Of a stretch of DNA of 38,317 nt, positions 24,562 to 34,059 are shown one piece after another. Every line of letters begins with the position of its first letter. Position 1 is the first letter of the stretch. A program made the position numbers and the translations under genes. Where the stretch lies: assembly GCA_026645815.1 (NCBI GenBank), contig JAPKMR010000036.1, forward strand, positions 1-38,317, written 5' to 3'. Origin of the DNA: Anaerolineae bacterium. Lineage in GTDB: Bacteria; Chloroflexota; Anaerolineae; B4-G1; SLSP01. The notes under the pieces are model-generated. The model saw nothing but the letters and a program-made list of their open reading frames with translations, was not told the origin of the DNA and did no database searches.

Positions 24562-25401
24562 ATGTTCAAACGTATTTGGCGGATACTGGAAGCCTGGCGC
24601 TTAGGGCGTATGCTGATGCTCGCTGTGATTACCGGTTCGACGGCGTATGGCTTCGGCGCTTCTCTGCCGCAGGCGCTCCGCGCAGCAGCCATTGCGGCTC
24701 TCCTGGCGCTTGGTGGTTTCTACCTCGATTATCTGGCGGATTGGCGCAAGGATCGCGATTCTGGCAAGCTGCTCAATCCCCTGGCAACGGGTGAACTCTC
24801 CATTCCTGCTGCCTGGGCTTTTGTCGTGATAGGCGTCGGCGGGAGTCTGGCGTTGGCGTTCCTGGCATCGCCGCTCATGGCGCTACCGGTGTTGGGTGTT
24901 GTGGCGATTGTGGGCGGCTTGGGGATAGGCTGGTTGGATACACCCGTGCTGCGGGCTTTCAGTCTCGGTGCGATTCAGTCGCTCTATGTGCTGACCGGCG
25001 GTTTGGCTGCCGGCAAGGCAAGCCTGGGTGTTTGGCTTACGGCGCTCTACCTTTTCTTTGCCATGACCGGCGGCAAGATTATGGGTGACGTGCGTGATTT
25101 GCCACACGACACACGCGCTGGGACGCTCACCATCCCGCAGAAATACGGGTTGCGCTGGGCAAGCACTTTCCTGTTGATTAACGAGCTCTTGGCGTATGCG
25201 GTTGCGCTTTCCGTCTACTTCGTAGGGGCGCTCGGACGGGGCTACCTCTATTGCATCCTGTTGATCATTCTTTCCGGCATGGTTATCAACATTATCTTTG
25301 TCCGGCAGCCAACCCCCAGAACTGCGGATATCACCAACAAGCTATCTTTCATTGGGCTGGGGTCGCTGTATATTCTGGGGATGATTCTGGGGCGGCTGTA
25401 G
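24562..25401 (+). CDS. UbiA-family membrane prenyltransferase-like protein
   Basis: 279 aa with about eight membrane spans. Two Asp-rich motifs, DYLADWRKDRD (Asp56, Asp60, Asp64) and GDVRDLPHD (Asp176, Asp179, Asp183), are those used by the UbiA superfamily to bind Mg2+ and a prenyl diphosphate. Substrate unknown: family members make quinones, haem O, chlorophyll or polar lipids. It is 12 bp behind alr and so probably in the same transcript, but no ornithine-related role is known. Its 3' end overlaps the convergent cyclase gene by 53 bp. Confidence 0.82.
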   Translation: MFKRIWRILEAWRLGRMLMLAVITGSTAYGFGASLPQALRAAAIAALLALGGFYLDYLADWRKDRDSGKLLNPLATGELSIPAAWAFVVIGVGGSLALAFLASPLMALPVLGVVAIVGGLGIGWLDTPVLRAFSLGAIQSLYVLTGGLAAGKASLGVWLTALYLFFAMTGGKIMGDVRDLPHDTRAGTLTIPQKYGLRWASTFLLINELLAYAVALSVYFVGALGRGYLYCILLIILSGMVINIIFVRQPTPRTADITNKLSFIGLGSLYILGMILGRL

Positions 25402-28400
25402 CCAGGCCTGCATCTTCACGGGGCAGTAGCGCGCCTGCCTCCACCAGACTCAGCGCTCCACCTCGCGCGAGCGCGGCTTCATAGGCTGCCGGTGCCAGCT
25501 GCGTTTGCACCTCGGCGAGCAGATGCTCAAGATCCTCACCGAGGCGGGGGTAAAGGTCTCGCTGCGCCCTGACTGTGCCGAGTCGCAATGCTGCAATCTC
25601 GTAGGCGCCTTGCTTCACAGCGGTTTCTGCCATATTGCTGAGATTGATGAGTGCCAGTGGCAGCAGCCCCAATTTGAGTGAGAGGTCAAAACTGCGGATA
25701 TAGTGTGCTGTCGCGGCGTCAAAATCGTCTAATCTGATATAGGCATTGGCTATATTTTGCCACCCCAGGATAATGCCTTCACTATCATCAATCTCCTGCG
25801 CAAGTTGCAGGGCTTCCCGGTAGTGTTGGATCGCGCTTTGCTGGTCGCCTTGTTGGCTGATCGTAATGCCTAAATTCATCAGGCAGTTTTCCAGTCCCCA
25901 ACGGTTGCCCAGTTCCCGGTATAATTCCTGGCTACGGCGGTAGTAAGCAGCAGCGTTCTCGGGTTGCTTCAATTCATCGAGATGGATATTGCCCATATTT
26001 AGCAGACAGGTGGCTTGCCCGTGAGGATCCCCGGCAGCCGTGAAGTCGGCAAGTACCTCTTCGTAACATGTCAACGTCTGCGTAATATCGTAATCGGGAT
26101 GCGCGCTGCAATAGCGCATACGGGCGCGTCCCAGCTCGCGGCGGTCACCGGTTTTCTGCGCCAGTTTGAAGGCTTCGGTTGCGTAGGTGAAGGCTGCTTC
26201 ATGGTTCCCGCGAAGGGTGTTGATCCAGCTGAGTGCTGTAAGCCCTTCAACTGCTTGCTCTGGGCTGTGTTCCTGTGTGAGCGCGATACCGGTTTCTAAG
26301 GCTTGCACTGCCTCATCGTAACGGCTCAATTTCTCCAAAGTTTTTCCGTGCGCGATATGAGCATTACCCCGCTCTACCGGCGCCAGGTATTCCAACGCGC
26401 GGCGATAGGCGGTTTCTGCCTCGCGATAAGCGCTGATATTATAGGCGATCTGCCCGGCTCTGCTAAACCAGGCGCCTGCCTCGGCGATATTGCCGGCGCG
26501 GGCGTAATGCTCTGCAATCAACGCGGCATGTTCGCCAACCCGTGCCCCGCTGTGGGCCTCCAACCAGCGTGCTGTTGCTTCATGATATCGGCGGCGCAGT
26601 TTCAACAGCACGGTTTCATAGACCACATCGCGCAGGATAATGTGCTTGAAGCGATATTCATCAGTATTGTCGAAGATTGAATGGGCGTGCTGGAAGACCA
26701 GCTCGCGTCGTTGCACGGAATTCAGCAGTCGCGCCAACGCTTGCCGTTCTACAGGGTTGAGTTCCAACAGTAACGCATCCCAAAAATCCCGCCCCGCGAC
26801 CGAAGCCTGTTGCAGCAGCTCTTTCTCGGCGCCGGGCAAGCTATCAATGCGTGCCTGCAATACGCCAGTGAGCGTAGCCGGTACCTTGAATTGACCCAGC
26901 CGTGTGGCTTCTACTTGCCAACCATCTTCAGCGCAGATAATCACCCCTTCATCTAAGAGCATCTTGATCAGCTCTTCGATGTAGAAGGGATTTCCTTCCG
27001 CTTGTTTTACGATAAGGCTTTGCAGGGTCTCGGGAAGCGCGTGTAACTTTTGAAGTAGCCCCTCTACCAGAGTTTGACTTGCTTCTGCCGAGAGCGCCGC
27101 CAGATCGAGACGGGCGCTGCCAGATTCCTGAATCCATTCCGGACGGCGCTCGTAGAGTGTGGGGCGGGTCAATCCGATGAGCAGTAATCGACAATCAACC
27201 AGGGCTTCCCCCAGGCGTGCGATGAAGTCTAGCGAGGCTGTATCCGTCCAATGTAGATCGTCGAACAGTAGCACGAGTGGTTGGCAGGCAGAAAATGCCC
27301 GGAGGATGAGCAACAAATCTGCTTGTGCTTGCCCGGCGAAAGCTTGTGAACCTGTCAGTTTCTGTACGCCAGGCGCTGCTGCAAGGTCGAATCCAATCAG
27401 ATGCCCCACAACGTGCGCTCGTTCCGGCGGCAGGTGTGGCGCAAAGCCTGCTGCGATTTTTTGCTGCAGCACTTCGGCGCTGTCGCTGTCGCGGATATCC
27501 AGGTGGCGGGCGAAAAGATCGTGCAGGATACCATAGGGGGTGCTGAGCGTTTCTGGCACGGCGCGCCCCTTGAGTATGAGTGGCACAGGTGTCTGTTCGC
27601 GCAGCCAACGTTGGAACTCGAACAACAGGCGGGATTTGCCCACGCCCGCATCACCACTGATGGTGATGCTTTTGAATGCACCGCTCTGCACCGCCTGCCA
27701 GGCGCTCTCCAGGTGGGCGAGCTCGGCATCGCGCCCGATCATTGGAACGGCGATTCCCTCGATGCCGCGCCGCTCGCTGAGAGAGGCGTAGGCTCTGGCG
27801 CTATGGACAATGTAGGTCTGAATTGGTTGTGATTTGCCCTTGACCGTGAGTGGCGGTTGTGGTGTCATCTCGAATAAGCCCTGCACCAGGCGGTAGGTGG
27901 CTTGACTGATAAGGATGCCGCCGATTGGCGCGTTTTGTTCCATGCGCGCAGCGAGATTGATCGCATCGCCCATCGCCGTGTACTCGACCCGCAGATCAGA
28001 CCCTACCTCGCCTACAACGACCAATCCGGTATTGATACCCACCCGCACGTTGAAACCGCTAATGCCACGCTCGGCTTCCAGGCGTTTGGCATATTCCTGC
28101 GCTCCTGCAATGATCTCCAGCGCGGCGTGTACTGCACGCTCGGGGTCGTTCTCGTGTGCCAGCGGTGCGCCAAAGAAAGCCAGAATCGCATCGCCCATCA
28201 GGCGTGCGAGTGTGCCCTCGTGCCGGGTGATGGGTTGGATGAGGAATTCGAATGCGCCGTTCATGATTTCCAGCACCTCTTCCGGGTCAAGGATCTCAGC
28301 CATGGCAGTCGAGCCTTTGACGTCTGAGAAGAGGATGGTCACCAGGCGGCGCTCGGGTTGGGCATGTCCCTGCGTGGCGAGGAGGCGTTCGGCGTAGGTC

Positions 28401-28576
28401 TCGGGGACAAGGCGGCGCAGTGCAGCGCCAGGATCAGGGCTTGTGTCTGGCGCTTCGAGCGCTGCCAATTCCTTACGCAGCGCTTCCAGTGCCGGTCCTA
28501 ACACCGCATCACCCAAGAGGGGGCGCTGGGCTTCTAGCGCGGCGATGGAATGCTCCAATTCCTCTCTGCGACTCAT
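25349..28576 (-). CDS. Class III nucleotide cyclase / AAA ATPase / TPR signalling protein
   Basis: 1075 aa. A helical N-terminus is followed by a class III cyclase domain (about 75-260) with metal-binding Asp85 (ILFSDVKGST) and Asp129 (LMGDAILAFFG) plus VEYTAMGDAINLAARME. An AAA/STAND ATPase has Walker A GDAGVGKS (308-315) and Walker B-like LVLLFDDLHW. The C-terminal 400 residues are TPR repeats (AETAYRRALEYL; AAYYRRSQELYRELGN). Such proteins probably sense ligands through TPRs and make cAMP or act as transcriptional switches. AAGGAG precedes the ATG. Its stop lies inside the convergent UbiA gene. Confidence 0.92.
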   Translation of the reverse strand: MSRREELEHSIAALEAQRPLLGDAVLGPALEALRKELAALEAPDTSPDPGAALRRLVPETYAERLLATQGHAQPERRLVTILFSDVKGSTAMAEILDPEEVLEIMNGAFEFLIQPITRHEGTLARLMGDAILAFFGAPLAHENDPERAVHAALEIIAGAQEYAKRLEAERGISGFNVRVGINTGLVVVGEVGSDLRVEYTAMGDAINLAARMEQNAPIGGILISQATYRLVQGLFEMTPQPPLTVKGKSQPIQTYIVHSARAYASLSERRGIEGIAVPMIGRDAELAHLESAWQAVQSGAFKSITISGDAGVGKSRLLFEFQRWLREQTPVPLILKGRAVPETLSTPYGILHDLFARHLDIRDSDSAEVLQQKIAAGFAPHLPPERAHVVGHLIGFDLAAAPGVQKLTGSQAFAGQAQADLLLILRAFSACQPLVLLFDDLHWTDTASLDFIARLGEALVDCRLLLIGLTRPTLYERRPEWIQESGSARLDLAALSAEASQTLVEGLLQKLHALPETLQSLIVKQAEGNPFYIEELIKMLLDEGVIICAEDGWQVEATRLGQFKVPATLTGVLQARIDSLPGAEKELLQQASVAGRDFWDALLLELNPVERQALARLLNSVQRRELVFQHAHSIFDNTDEYRFKHIILRDVVYETVLLKLRRRYHEATARWLEAHSGARVGEHAALIAEHYARAGNIAEAGAWFSRAGQIAYNISAYREAETAYRRALEYLAPVERGNAHIAHGKTLEKLSRYDEAVQALETGIALTQEHSPEQAVEGLTALSWINTLRGNHEAAFTYATEAFKLAQKTGDRRELGRARMRYCSAHPDYDITQTLTCYEEVLADFTAAGDPHGQATCLLNMGNIHLDELKQPENAAAYYRRSQELYRELGNRWGLENCLMNLGITISQQGDQQSAIQHYREALQLAQEIDDSEGIILGWQNIANAYIRLDDFDAATAHYIRSFDLSLKLGLLPLALINLSNMAETAVKQGAYEIAALRLGTVRAQRDLYPRLGEDLEHLLAEVQTQLAPAAYEAALARGGALSLVEAGALLPREDAGLATAAPESSPEYTATPAQ

Positions 28577-28667
28577 GGCGCATCTCCTTGTCGTTTGCTA
28601 TCGGTCCCCGGCGAAGGGAATACCCAAGGGGATGCGCCGGTGATTTTGTGCCGAATGAAAATCCGAC

Positions 28668-29843
28668 CTACACAGCGTGCAATGCTTGCTCCAGGTCGGC
28701 GATAATATCTTCAACTGCCTCGATACCCACCGCCAGTCGCACCAGCCCATCGCTCAAACCGGCAGCGAGGCGCGCCTCGCGCGGGACACTGTGATGGGTG
28801 GTGCTGGCGGCGTGGGTGATGAGAGTGCGCGTATCCCCCAGGCTGACGGTGCGTGTGCAAAGTTCTACCGCGTCGAGCAGGCGCGCTCCAGCTGCTTCGC
28901 CCCCTTTGACCTCGAAGACCACAACACCCCCGCCGCCGCCTTGCATTTGCGCGCGTGCCAGCGCGTATTGGGGGTGACTGGGATGCCAGGGGTAGCGCAC
29001 CCAGGCGATTTTGGGTTGGGTAGCGAGCCATTCCGCGACACGCAGGGCGTTGGCATTGTGGCGTGCCATTCGCAGTGGGAAGGTGTGGATGCCGCGAGCG
29101 ATGAGCCATGCGTTGAAGGGGCTTATGCACCCGCCGAAGGTGCGCAGCGGTCCCTTGAGCGCTCGCGTGATAAACTCCTGCGTGCTCACAATCACGCCGC
29201 CAAGGGCATCGCCGTGCCCACAAAAGAACTTGGTTGCGGAGTGGATGACCACATCTATGCCCAGTTCCAGTGGGCGCTGATTATAGGGTGTGGCGAAGGT
29301 GTTGTCTATGAAGGTCAGGATGCCGTGGCTGCTCGCCAGCGCGGTAATGGCGGCAATATTGTTGAGGGCGAGTGTGGGATTGCCGGGCGATTCCAGGTAG
29401 AGCGCGCGGGTATTTGGGCGCAGCGCTGCGGCAAAGGCGTCGGGGTCTGCCGCTTCGGCGAGCGTAGTCTCGACGCCAAAGCGGGGCAGATCACGTGTGA
29501 GCAGGCTGTACGTGCCGCTATAAAGCCCTGTGGTGGCAACAACATGGTCACCGGCTTTCAGGGCGGTGAACAACGCCGTGCTGACCGCTGCCATTCCCGA
29601 AGCGGTGGCGAGCGCTGCCTCACCCCCTTCCAGTGCAGCGACCTTCGCTTCCAGCATTGCGGTGGTGGGATTGCCCCAGCGGGTGTAGATGGGCTGCCCT
29701 TCGGTAGCAAAGGCTTGTGCAGCTTCGGCGGCGCTGGCGTAGCGGAACGTGCTCGCCATGCGGAGGGGCGCCGCGACATCGGGCAGGCTTTCATCCTCCT
29801 CCCCGGCATGGATGGCGAGTGTGTGTAGATGGTTTTCTGGCAT
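28668..29843 (-). CDS. Trans-sulfuration family PLP enzyme (cystathionine gamma-lyase/synthase, methionine gamma-lyase type)
   Basis: 391 aa fold-type I PLP enzyme of the Cys/Met metabolism family. Landmarks: YTRWGNPT (53-60), ASGMAAVSTALF, ESPGNPTL (151-158), FIDNTFATP (Asp180) and the Schiff-base lysine Lys205 in HSATKFFCGHGDALGG. Family members carry out gamma-elimination or gamma-replacement on homoserine, cystathionine or methionine derivatives; sequence alone does not settle which. The ATG at 29843 has AAAGGAGG; a longer frame to 29972 lacks one. The gene stands alone between the cyclase gene and a long repeat-rich gap. Confidence 0.9.
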   Translation of the reverse strand: MPENHLHTLAIHAGEEDESLPDVAAPLRMASTFRYASAAEAAQAFATEGQPIYTRWGNPTTAMLEAKVAALEGGEAALATASGMAAVSTALFTALKAGDHVVATTGLYSGTYSLLTRDLPRFGVETTLAEAADPDAFAAALRPNTRALYLESPGNPTLALNNIAAITALASSHGILTFIDNTFATPYNQRPLELGIDVVIHSATKFFCGHGDALGGVIVSTQEFITRALKGPLRTFGGCISPFNAWLIARGIHTFPLRMARHNANALRVAEWLATQPKIAWVRYPWHPSHPQYALARAQMQGGGGGVVVFEVKGGEAAGARLLDAVELCTRTVSLGDTRTLITHAASTTHHSVPREARLAAGLSDGLVRLAVGIEAVEDIIADLEQALHAV

Positions 29844-30015
29844 GGAATCCTCCTTTGGGAATGCAATCTGACTATTGCATGTTTTATACACCAGAATTGT
29901 GAAACCGGGAATTGTGTTGGATGGAATTCTTCTAGCAGAATACTCCATATCATACGTAGCACCAGCGATCAACTCTCTGCGCCGCCGTAGGGGTGCTCAG
30001 CACACCCTTCGGCGC

Positions 30016-30094
30016 TTCTTTCTGCTTGTGATTTTCGTGGACGGCGCTTCACGCTGTCCACGAAAATCACAAAAAACCACCCTCTGCATCTCTT
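30016..30094. repeat. Long-hairpin intergenic element (GTGATTTTCGTG family), copy D
   Basis: 19-bp stem (30028-30046 with 30052-30070, arm GTGATTTTCGTGGACGGCG, one G-T pair, loop CTTCA). The flank CAAAAAACCACCCTCTGCATC matches copy A at 8631-8709. Upstream text CAGCGATCAACTCTCTGCGCC (from about 29962) also matches CAGCGCTCAACTCGCTGCGCC before copy A, so homology runs over at least 110 bp, with an extra GTAGGGGTGCTCAGCAC insert here that recalls the 12163-12521 repeat. Confidence 0.75.
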
Positions 30095-30135
30095 TGGTTG
30101 GGAAAGACCAAAACAGGTTGTGCAAGCAGACGAAG

Positions 30136-30262
30136 AGGGTCTTTTTTTGTATTTTGGGGACGCGCAAAGCGCGTCCCCAAAATACTCTTTATCAGGACGA
30201 ACCAGACAAGTGTGTTATGGTGGTTATGAAGCACCTCACAGTCAATAATTTGTCCTATACCC
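30136..30262 (+). repeat. Promoter-proximal hairpin module, copy 1
   Basis: About 125 bp strongly similar to 34060-34186. It starts GGGTCTTTTTTTGTATTTT, forms a perfect 17-bp stem (30149-30165 with 30169-30185, GTATTTTGGGGACGCGC, AAA loop), then reads CTTTATCAGG, GAACCAGACAAGTGTGTTAT and CAATAATTTGTCC. It ends just before the Nudix promoter. Confidence 0.8.
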
Positions 30263-30271
30263 GTCCCTTCA

Positions 30272-30299
30272 TTGCTGCTATGTGTTAATGAGGTATAGT
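30272..30299 (+). promoter_or_regulatory. Nudix gene promoter
   Basis: TTGCTG (30272-30277), a 16-bp spacer and TATAGT (30294-30299), about 40 bp before the ATG. Same spacing and same upstream motif as the rhomboid promoter. Confidence 0.5.
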
Positions 30300-30338
30300 A
30301 GCAGCGACTGCAATCCGGTTTTTTCAAGGCAGGTGATC

Positions 30339-30776
30339 ATGTTCATCCTTGGTGCATTTGCGATTATCTGGGACGCTGACCGCCGGGTATTGTTGTGTCA
30401 CCGGCGCGATTTCGATGCCTGGAATTTGCCCGGCGGGCGTGTGGAGAGTGGCGAACTGCCTACGGAGGCGGTGATCCGCGAGGTGCGTGAGGAAACTGGA
30501 TTGGAGGTTGCCATCGAGCGACTGGTGGGGATCTATGGCAAAGCGGATAACCGTGATGAACTGGTCTTTGCCTTTACCTGCCGAGTGATAGGGGGCGACC
30601 TCCACGCCACCGAGGAATCAAGCGCGTGCGAGTATTTCGACCTCGCACATCTTCCCCCGACCACGCTGCCCAAGCATGTGGAGCGCATCCACGATGCTCT
30701 GGAGGTCGCGCACTCACCTGTGTTCCGGCGCCAGACTGCGCCCTCACTTCGTCCTCCTGCGAGCACCTCGCACTGA
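30339..30776 (+). CDS. Nudix hydrolase
   Basis: 145 aa. The Nudix box is complete: Gly33, Glu39, then REVREETGL (47-55), fitting GX5EX7REUXEEXGU, which coordinates Mg2+ and hydrolyses a nucleoside diphosphate linked to another moiety. The N-terminal strand FILGAFAIIWDADRRVLLCHRR and WNLPGG are typical. Substrate unknown. The ATG at 30339 follows AGGTGAT and is preferred over an upstream frame start at 30282 that lies on the promoter. Single gene, with a terminator at 30813. Confidence 0.9.
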   Translation: MFILGAFAIIWDADRRVLLCHRRDFDAWNLPGGRVESGELPTEAVIREVREETGLEVAIERLVGIYGKADNRDELVFAFTCRVIGGDLHATEESSACEYFDLAHLPPTTLPKHVERIHDALEVAHSPVFRRQTAPSLRPPASTSH

Positions 30777-30812
30777 GGCTCGCAGGTCCCGGCGCGCAAT
30801 CAGGCATTGGTG

Positions 30813-30848
30813 GGCGCCTTGTGGGATGTACTCACCCCACAAGGCGCC
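30813..30848. terminator. Bidirectional terminator between the Nudix and copA genes
   Basis: A perfect 13-bp stem (30813-30825 with 30836-30848, arm GGCGCCTTGTGGG) and 10-nt loop between convergent genes. A short T-containing tail follows on the plus strand. Confidence 0.65.
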
Positions 30849-30868
30849 TTTGCATATTGAATCTGATG

Positions 30869-33307
30869 TCAGGCAATCTCCGCTTTTTTCAGCCGTAGGC
30901 TATTCGTCACCACGAACACACTGCTGAATGCCATTGCGCCTGCCGCGAGCATCGGGTTGAGTAGACCCAGGGCTGCTGCCGGAATGAGGATGATGTTGTA
31001 GAAAAAAGCCCAGAAGAGATTCTGCTTGATGGTGCGCAAAGTCTTGCGCGAGAGTGCAATGGCTCTCACCACACCGCGCAGGTCGCCAGACATCAGTGTA
31101 ATGGGTGCAGCGGCAATTGCGACATCCGTACCGGTGCCAATAGCAATGCCTACATCGGCTTGTGCCAGCGCCGGGGCATCGTTCACGCCATCCCCTACCA
31201 TCGCTACCACGGGCGCGGTCTTGGCGCCTGTGGGCGGTGTTTGCAATTGTTTGATCTCGGTGGTTTTGCCTTCGGGCAATACCTCTGCCAGCACACGGTC
31301 AATGCCTGCCTGCCGCGCAATGGCCTCGGCGGTTTTGTGGTTATCGCCGGTGATCATAGCGACGTGCAGGCCCATGCGTCGCAGGTCTGTGATGGCTTCG
31401 GCAGAACCTTCTTTCAGCGTATCGGCAACGGCGATGATGCCGCGCACCGCGCCATCTATTGCCACGAGCATGGCGGTTTTTGCTTCTGCCTGCAGGCGTT
31501 CCACCTCAGGCAGCAGGTCGTTGAGTGGGTAGCCGCGCTCTTCCATCATGCGGCTATTGCCCACGCTTACCATGTGTCCATTCGCCTCCGCATTGACGCC
31601 GCGTCCCGCTTCAGCTTTGAAGCCCGCAATTTCGAAGAGTTCTAAACCGCGTGTCGTGGCTTCTGCCCAAATCGCCTCACCCAGGGGATGTTCACTGCCC
31701 TTTTCTACCGATGCTGCCAGTCGAAGGAGCTCATCCTCCGGTAGCTGGTCCGTGACAATATCCGTCACTGCCGGTTGCCCTTTGGTGATGGTGCCGGTCT
31801 TGTCGAGCACGACCACAGAGATGTGCCCGGCACGTTCCAGTGCCTCGCCATTCTTGAGCAAGATGCCCAGTTCTGCGCCCCTGCCTGTGCCAACCATCAC
31901 TGCGGTCGGGGTTGCCAGGCCCATCGCGCAGGGACAGGCTATCACGAGCACTGCCACCATATTGATGAGCGCGCGGGTGAAGCCGTTGAGTTCTGCGTTT
32001 TCTGGCAGCGCAGGACCCAGGAAGAACCATCCCAGGAAGGTGAGTACCGCAATGCCGATGACGATGGGCACAAACACCGCCGAGATGCGGTCTGCCAGCT
32101 GCTGGATAGGAGCTTTGCTGCCCTGTGCTTCTTCGACCAGGCGGATAATCTGCGCGAGTGCGGTTTCGCGCCCCACTTTCGTCGCCTCGAACTTGAGCAA
32201 GCCCTGCTTGTTGAGCGTGGCGCCGGTTACAGGGTCGCCGGGTCCCTTTTCCACGGGCAATGATTCGCCGGTGAGCATGGATTCATCTACCGTCGAGCGC
32301 CCCTCAATGACGACGCCATCCACGGGGATTTTCTCGCCAGGGCGCACCAACACGTCATCGCCCACGCGCACTTCATCTACCGGTACTTCTATTTCCACCC
32401 CGTCGCGTATCACCTGCGCCGTCTTTGCCCGCAGCCCCAGCAGTTTCTTGATCGCTTCAGAGGCACCGCCCTTCGCGCGCGCTTCCAGCAGCTTGCCCAA
32501 GCGCACGAGCGTGATGATGACGGCTGAAGTCTCCAGGTAAACATGCCCTTCCAGCCAACCAAAGACGATGGGGAGCGAATAGAGATATGCTGCCGTTGAA
32601 CCGAGCGCGATCAGGACATCCATATTGGCGGCGCCGTTGCGGAGCGCTTTGATTGCCCCGGTATAGTATTGTGCGCCGACGTAGAACTGCACCGGCGTGG
32701 CGAAAGCCAGCATCATCCAGTGTATCCAGTCTGCGTGCGCCCACATGCCAAACAAGCCGAAGTCGCGCGCCATCGAGAACAGGAAGAGCGGCAGGGCGAA
32801 GATAAGCCCTGTGATGAGCATCCGCTTCTGGTGCGCGATTTCAGCAGCACGAGCCTGGGCTTCGGCATCATCGGCGTCGCCGCCCAATTCGAGCGCTTCG
32901 AAGCCTGCCTGTGCCACGGTTTTGCGTAGCTCTGCCTGGCTGACGATGGTGGGAATGTAGCGAACACGAGCTTTCTCGGTCGCGAGTGCGACCTGTGCTT
33001 CGAGCACCCCCTCCAGTTGCAGCAGGGCTTTTTCCAGCCGTGCGGCGTCGTTGGCGTCAGAAAGCCGCTTGATGATGAGCTCAGCTTCACCGGTAGCGAT
33101 GCCGTATCCGGCGCGTTCGATGCGCGCGGTAATGGCGGAGAGATCCACCAGCGCCGGGTCGAAGATCACAGTAGCGCGCTCTGAGGAGAGATTGACTACC
33201 GCATCTTGCACGCCGGTTTGCTTCTTTAAGCCACGCTCGACTGTCGCCACGCAATTCGCGCACGTCATGCCGGTGATGGGCAGGGTCAGGTGTTTGGGTT
33301 CAGACAT
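30869..33307 (-). CDS. copA: Copper-exporting P1B-type ATPase
   Basis: 812 aa. An N-terminal heavy-metal domain has GMTCANC (Cys16, Cys19). A second HMA-like domain (about 75-142) has lost the Cys pair. Eight membrane spans follow, with the TGES actuator loop (346-349), metal-selecting CPC (458-460), phosphorylation site DKTGT (Asp502) and hinge [10 protein letters not shown]. The CPC motif plus the csoR and copZ neighbours point to Cu(I) efflux. It is third in the csoR-copZ-copA operon, 21 bp behind copZ. No clear ribosome site precedes its ATG, so coupling to copZ is possible. Confidence 0.95.
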   Translation of the reverse strand: MSEPKHLTLPITGMTCANCVATVERGLKKQTGVQDAVVNLSSERATVIFDPALVDLSAITARIERAGYGIATGEAELIIKRLSDANDAARLEKALLQLEGVLEAQVALATEKARVRYIPTIVSQAELRKTVAQAGFEALELGGDADDAEAQARAAEIAHQKRMLITGLIFALPLFLFSMARDFGLFGMWAHADWIHWMMLAFATPVQFYVGAQYYTGAIKALRNGAANMDVLIALGSTAAYLYSLPIVFGWLEGHVYLETSAVIITLVRLGKLLEARAKGGASEAIKKLLGLRAKTAQVIRDGVEIEVPVDEVRVGDDVLVRPGEKIPVDGVVIEGRSTVDESMLTGESLPVEKGPGDPVTGATLNKQGLLKFEATKVGRETALAQIIRLVEEAQGSKAPIQQLADRISAVFVPIVIGIAVLTFLGWFFLGPALPENAELNGFTRALINMVAVLVIACPCAMGLATPTAVMVGTGRGAELGILLKNGEALERAGHISVVVLDKTGTITKGQPAVTDIVTDQLPEDELLRLAASVEKGSEHPLGEAIWAEATTRGLELFEIAGFKAEAGRGVNAEANGHMVSVGNSRMMEERGYPLNDLLPEVERLQAEAKTAMLVAIDGAVRGIIAVADTLKEGSAEAITDLRRMGLHVAMITGDNHKTAEAIARQAGIDRVLAEVLPEGKTTEIKQLQTPPTGAKTAPVVAMVGDGVNDAPALAQADVGIAIGTGTDVAIAAAPITLMSGDLRGVVRAIALSRKTLRTIKQNLFWAFFYNIILIPAAALGLLNPMLAAGAMAFSSVFVVTNSLRLKKAEIA

Positions 33308-33328
33308 GGGTGTACTCTGTGTTGTGTA

Positions 33329-33532
33329 CTATGCTACAGGGTAATTGATCTCCGCCAGCAGTGCCTTGATCGCCTCTTCTGTTGCCGGGGCATCGAAAGT
33401 GATGATGGCTTCTTTGGTCTGCGGGTCGGCTTCGACGGAGCGCACGCCTTCCAGCTCGCTTACCTCCATCTTGATAGTGTGGACGCAATGCTTGCAAGAG
33501 ATATTTGGAATTGTGTAACTAACGGTTGTCAT
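33329..33532 (-). CDS. copZ: CopZ-like copper chaperone (HMA domain)
   Basis: 67 aa single heavy-metal-associated domain. The Cu(I)-binding pair is Cys13 and Cys16 in NISCKHCVHTIK, and the ferredoxin-like beta-alpha-beta pattern is complete (VRSVEADPQTKEAIITF). It delivers copper to CopA and possibly to CsoR. The ATG at 33532 has GGAGG 7 nt upstream, unlike the longer frame to 33565. Middle gene of the copper operon. Confidence 0.9.
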   Translation of the reverse strand: MTTVSYTIPNISCKHCVHTIKMEVSELEGVRSVEADPQTKEAIITFDAPATEEAIKALLAEINYPVA

Positions 33533-33600
33533 GTTTAGCCTCCATGGCGTGAATTCTGGGGGCACATTGTCCCCAAGACTGACTTCTTATGGGTTCTTTT

Positions 33601-33909
33601 TCAGACTTTTGTTGCCGCCTCGAAGACGGTGGTGATTTCCTGGAGCACGCGCTCGCGCTCCTGCGGATCCTCACCGCGCACTGCCGTGACGACGCATGAG
33701 TTGAGGTGTTCCTCGAGAATCTGCACGCTGATTTTGTTCAGCGCTGCCTGTGCTGCCTGTATCTGGCGGATTACGTCTATGCAGTAGGCGTCTTCCTCCA
33801 ACATGCGCTGAATGCCGCGCAGATGCCCCTCCGTGGTCTTGAGCCTTCGAAGTGCATCTTCATGGTGTGCGCCGTGGCGTGCATGTTCAACATGATCGTG
33901 TTCGTGCAT
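33601..33909 (-). CDS. csoR: CsoR-family copper-sensing transcriptional repressor
   Basis: 102 aa all-helical repressor. The Cu(I) ligands of CsoR are present as Cys43 (AYCIDVIRQI), His68 and Cys72 (EEHLNSCV). The N-terminus is unusually rich in histidine (MHEHDHVEHARHGAHHED), which might bind extra metal. Copper binding releases it from DNA. It is first in the operon and lies just downstream of a GC-tract operator overlapping its own promoter, so it autoregulates csoR-copZ-copA. AAGGAG lies about 10 nt before the ATG. Confidence 0.92.
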   Translation of the reverse strand: MHEHDHVEHARHGAHHEDALRRLKTTEGHLRGIQRMLEEDAYCIDVIRQIQAAQAALNKISVQILEEHLNSCVVTAVRGEDPQERERVLQEITTVFEAATKV

Positions 33910-33929
33910 CGTCTATAATCTCCTTTGAC

Positions 33930-33988
33930 ATCCCCCTCCCCTATGGGGGGGGTATCTCTATTCTATCTCTTTTCTCGCGCTCTGTCAA
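33930..33988 (-). promoter_or_regulatory. Promoter and CsoR-type operator of the copper operon
   Basis: On the minus strand a consensus TTGACA (33988-33983), 17-bp spacer and TAGAAT (33965-33960). Immediately downstream lies a G/C-tract pseudo-palindrome, ATACCCCCCCCATAGGGG (about 33937-33954), extended by AGGGGGAT. This is the C-tract/AT/G-tract layout known for CsoR operators and would block initiation when occupied. Confidence 0.75.
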
Positions 33989-34059
33989 GGGGAAAATGAA
34001 GGAGGGTGCTTCAACTTTCGCCCGCGCTCTTTAGTGGCGCTCGAGGTTGTCGTCCTCGA

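Noticed and set aside
28677..29828. Long open frame antisense to the trans-sulfuration gene
   Set aside because: Shadow of a strongly conserved PLP enzyme on the other strand; composition (Gly, Cys, Arg) is not protein-like.
30136..30262. Intrinsic terminator reading of the GGGGACG hairpin
   Set aside because: On neither strand is the stem followed by a proper T run; the T run lies upstream on the plus strand, and the element sits before gene starts.
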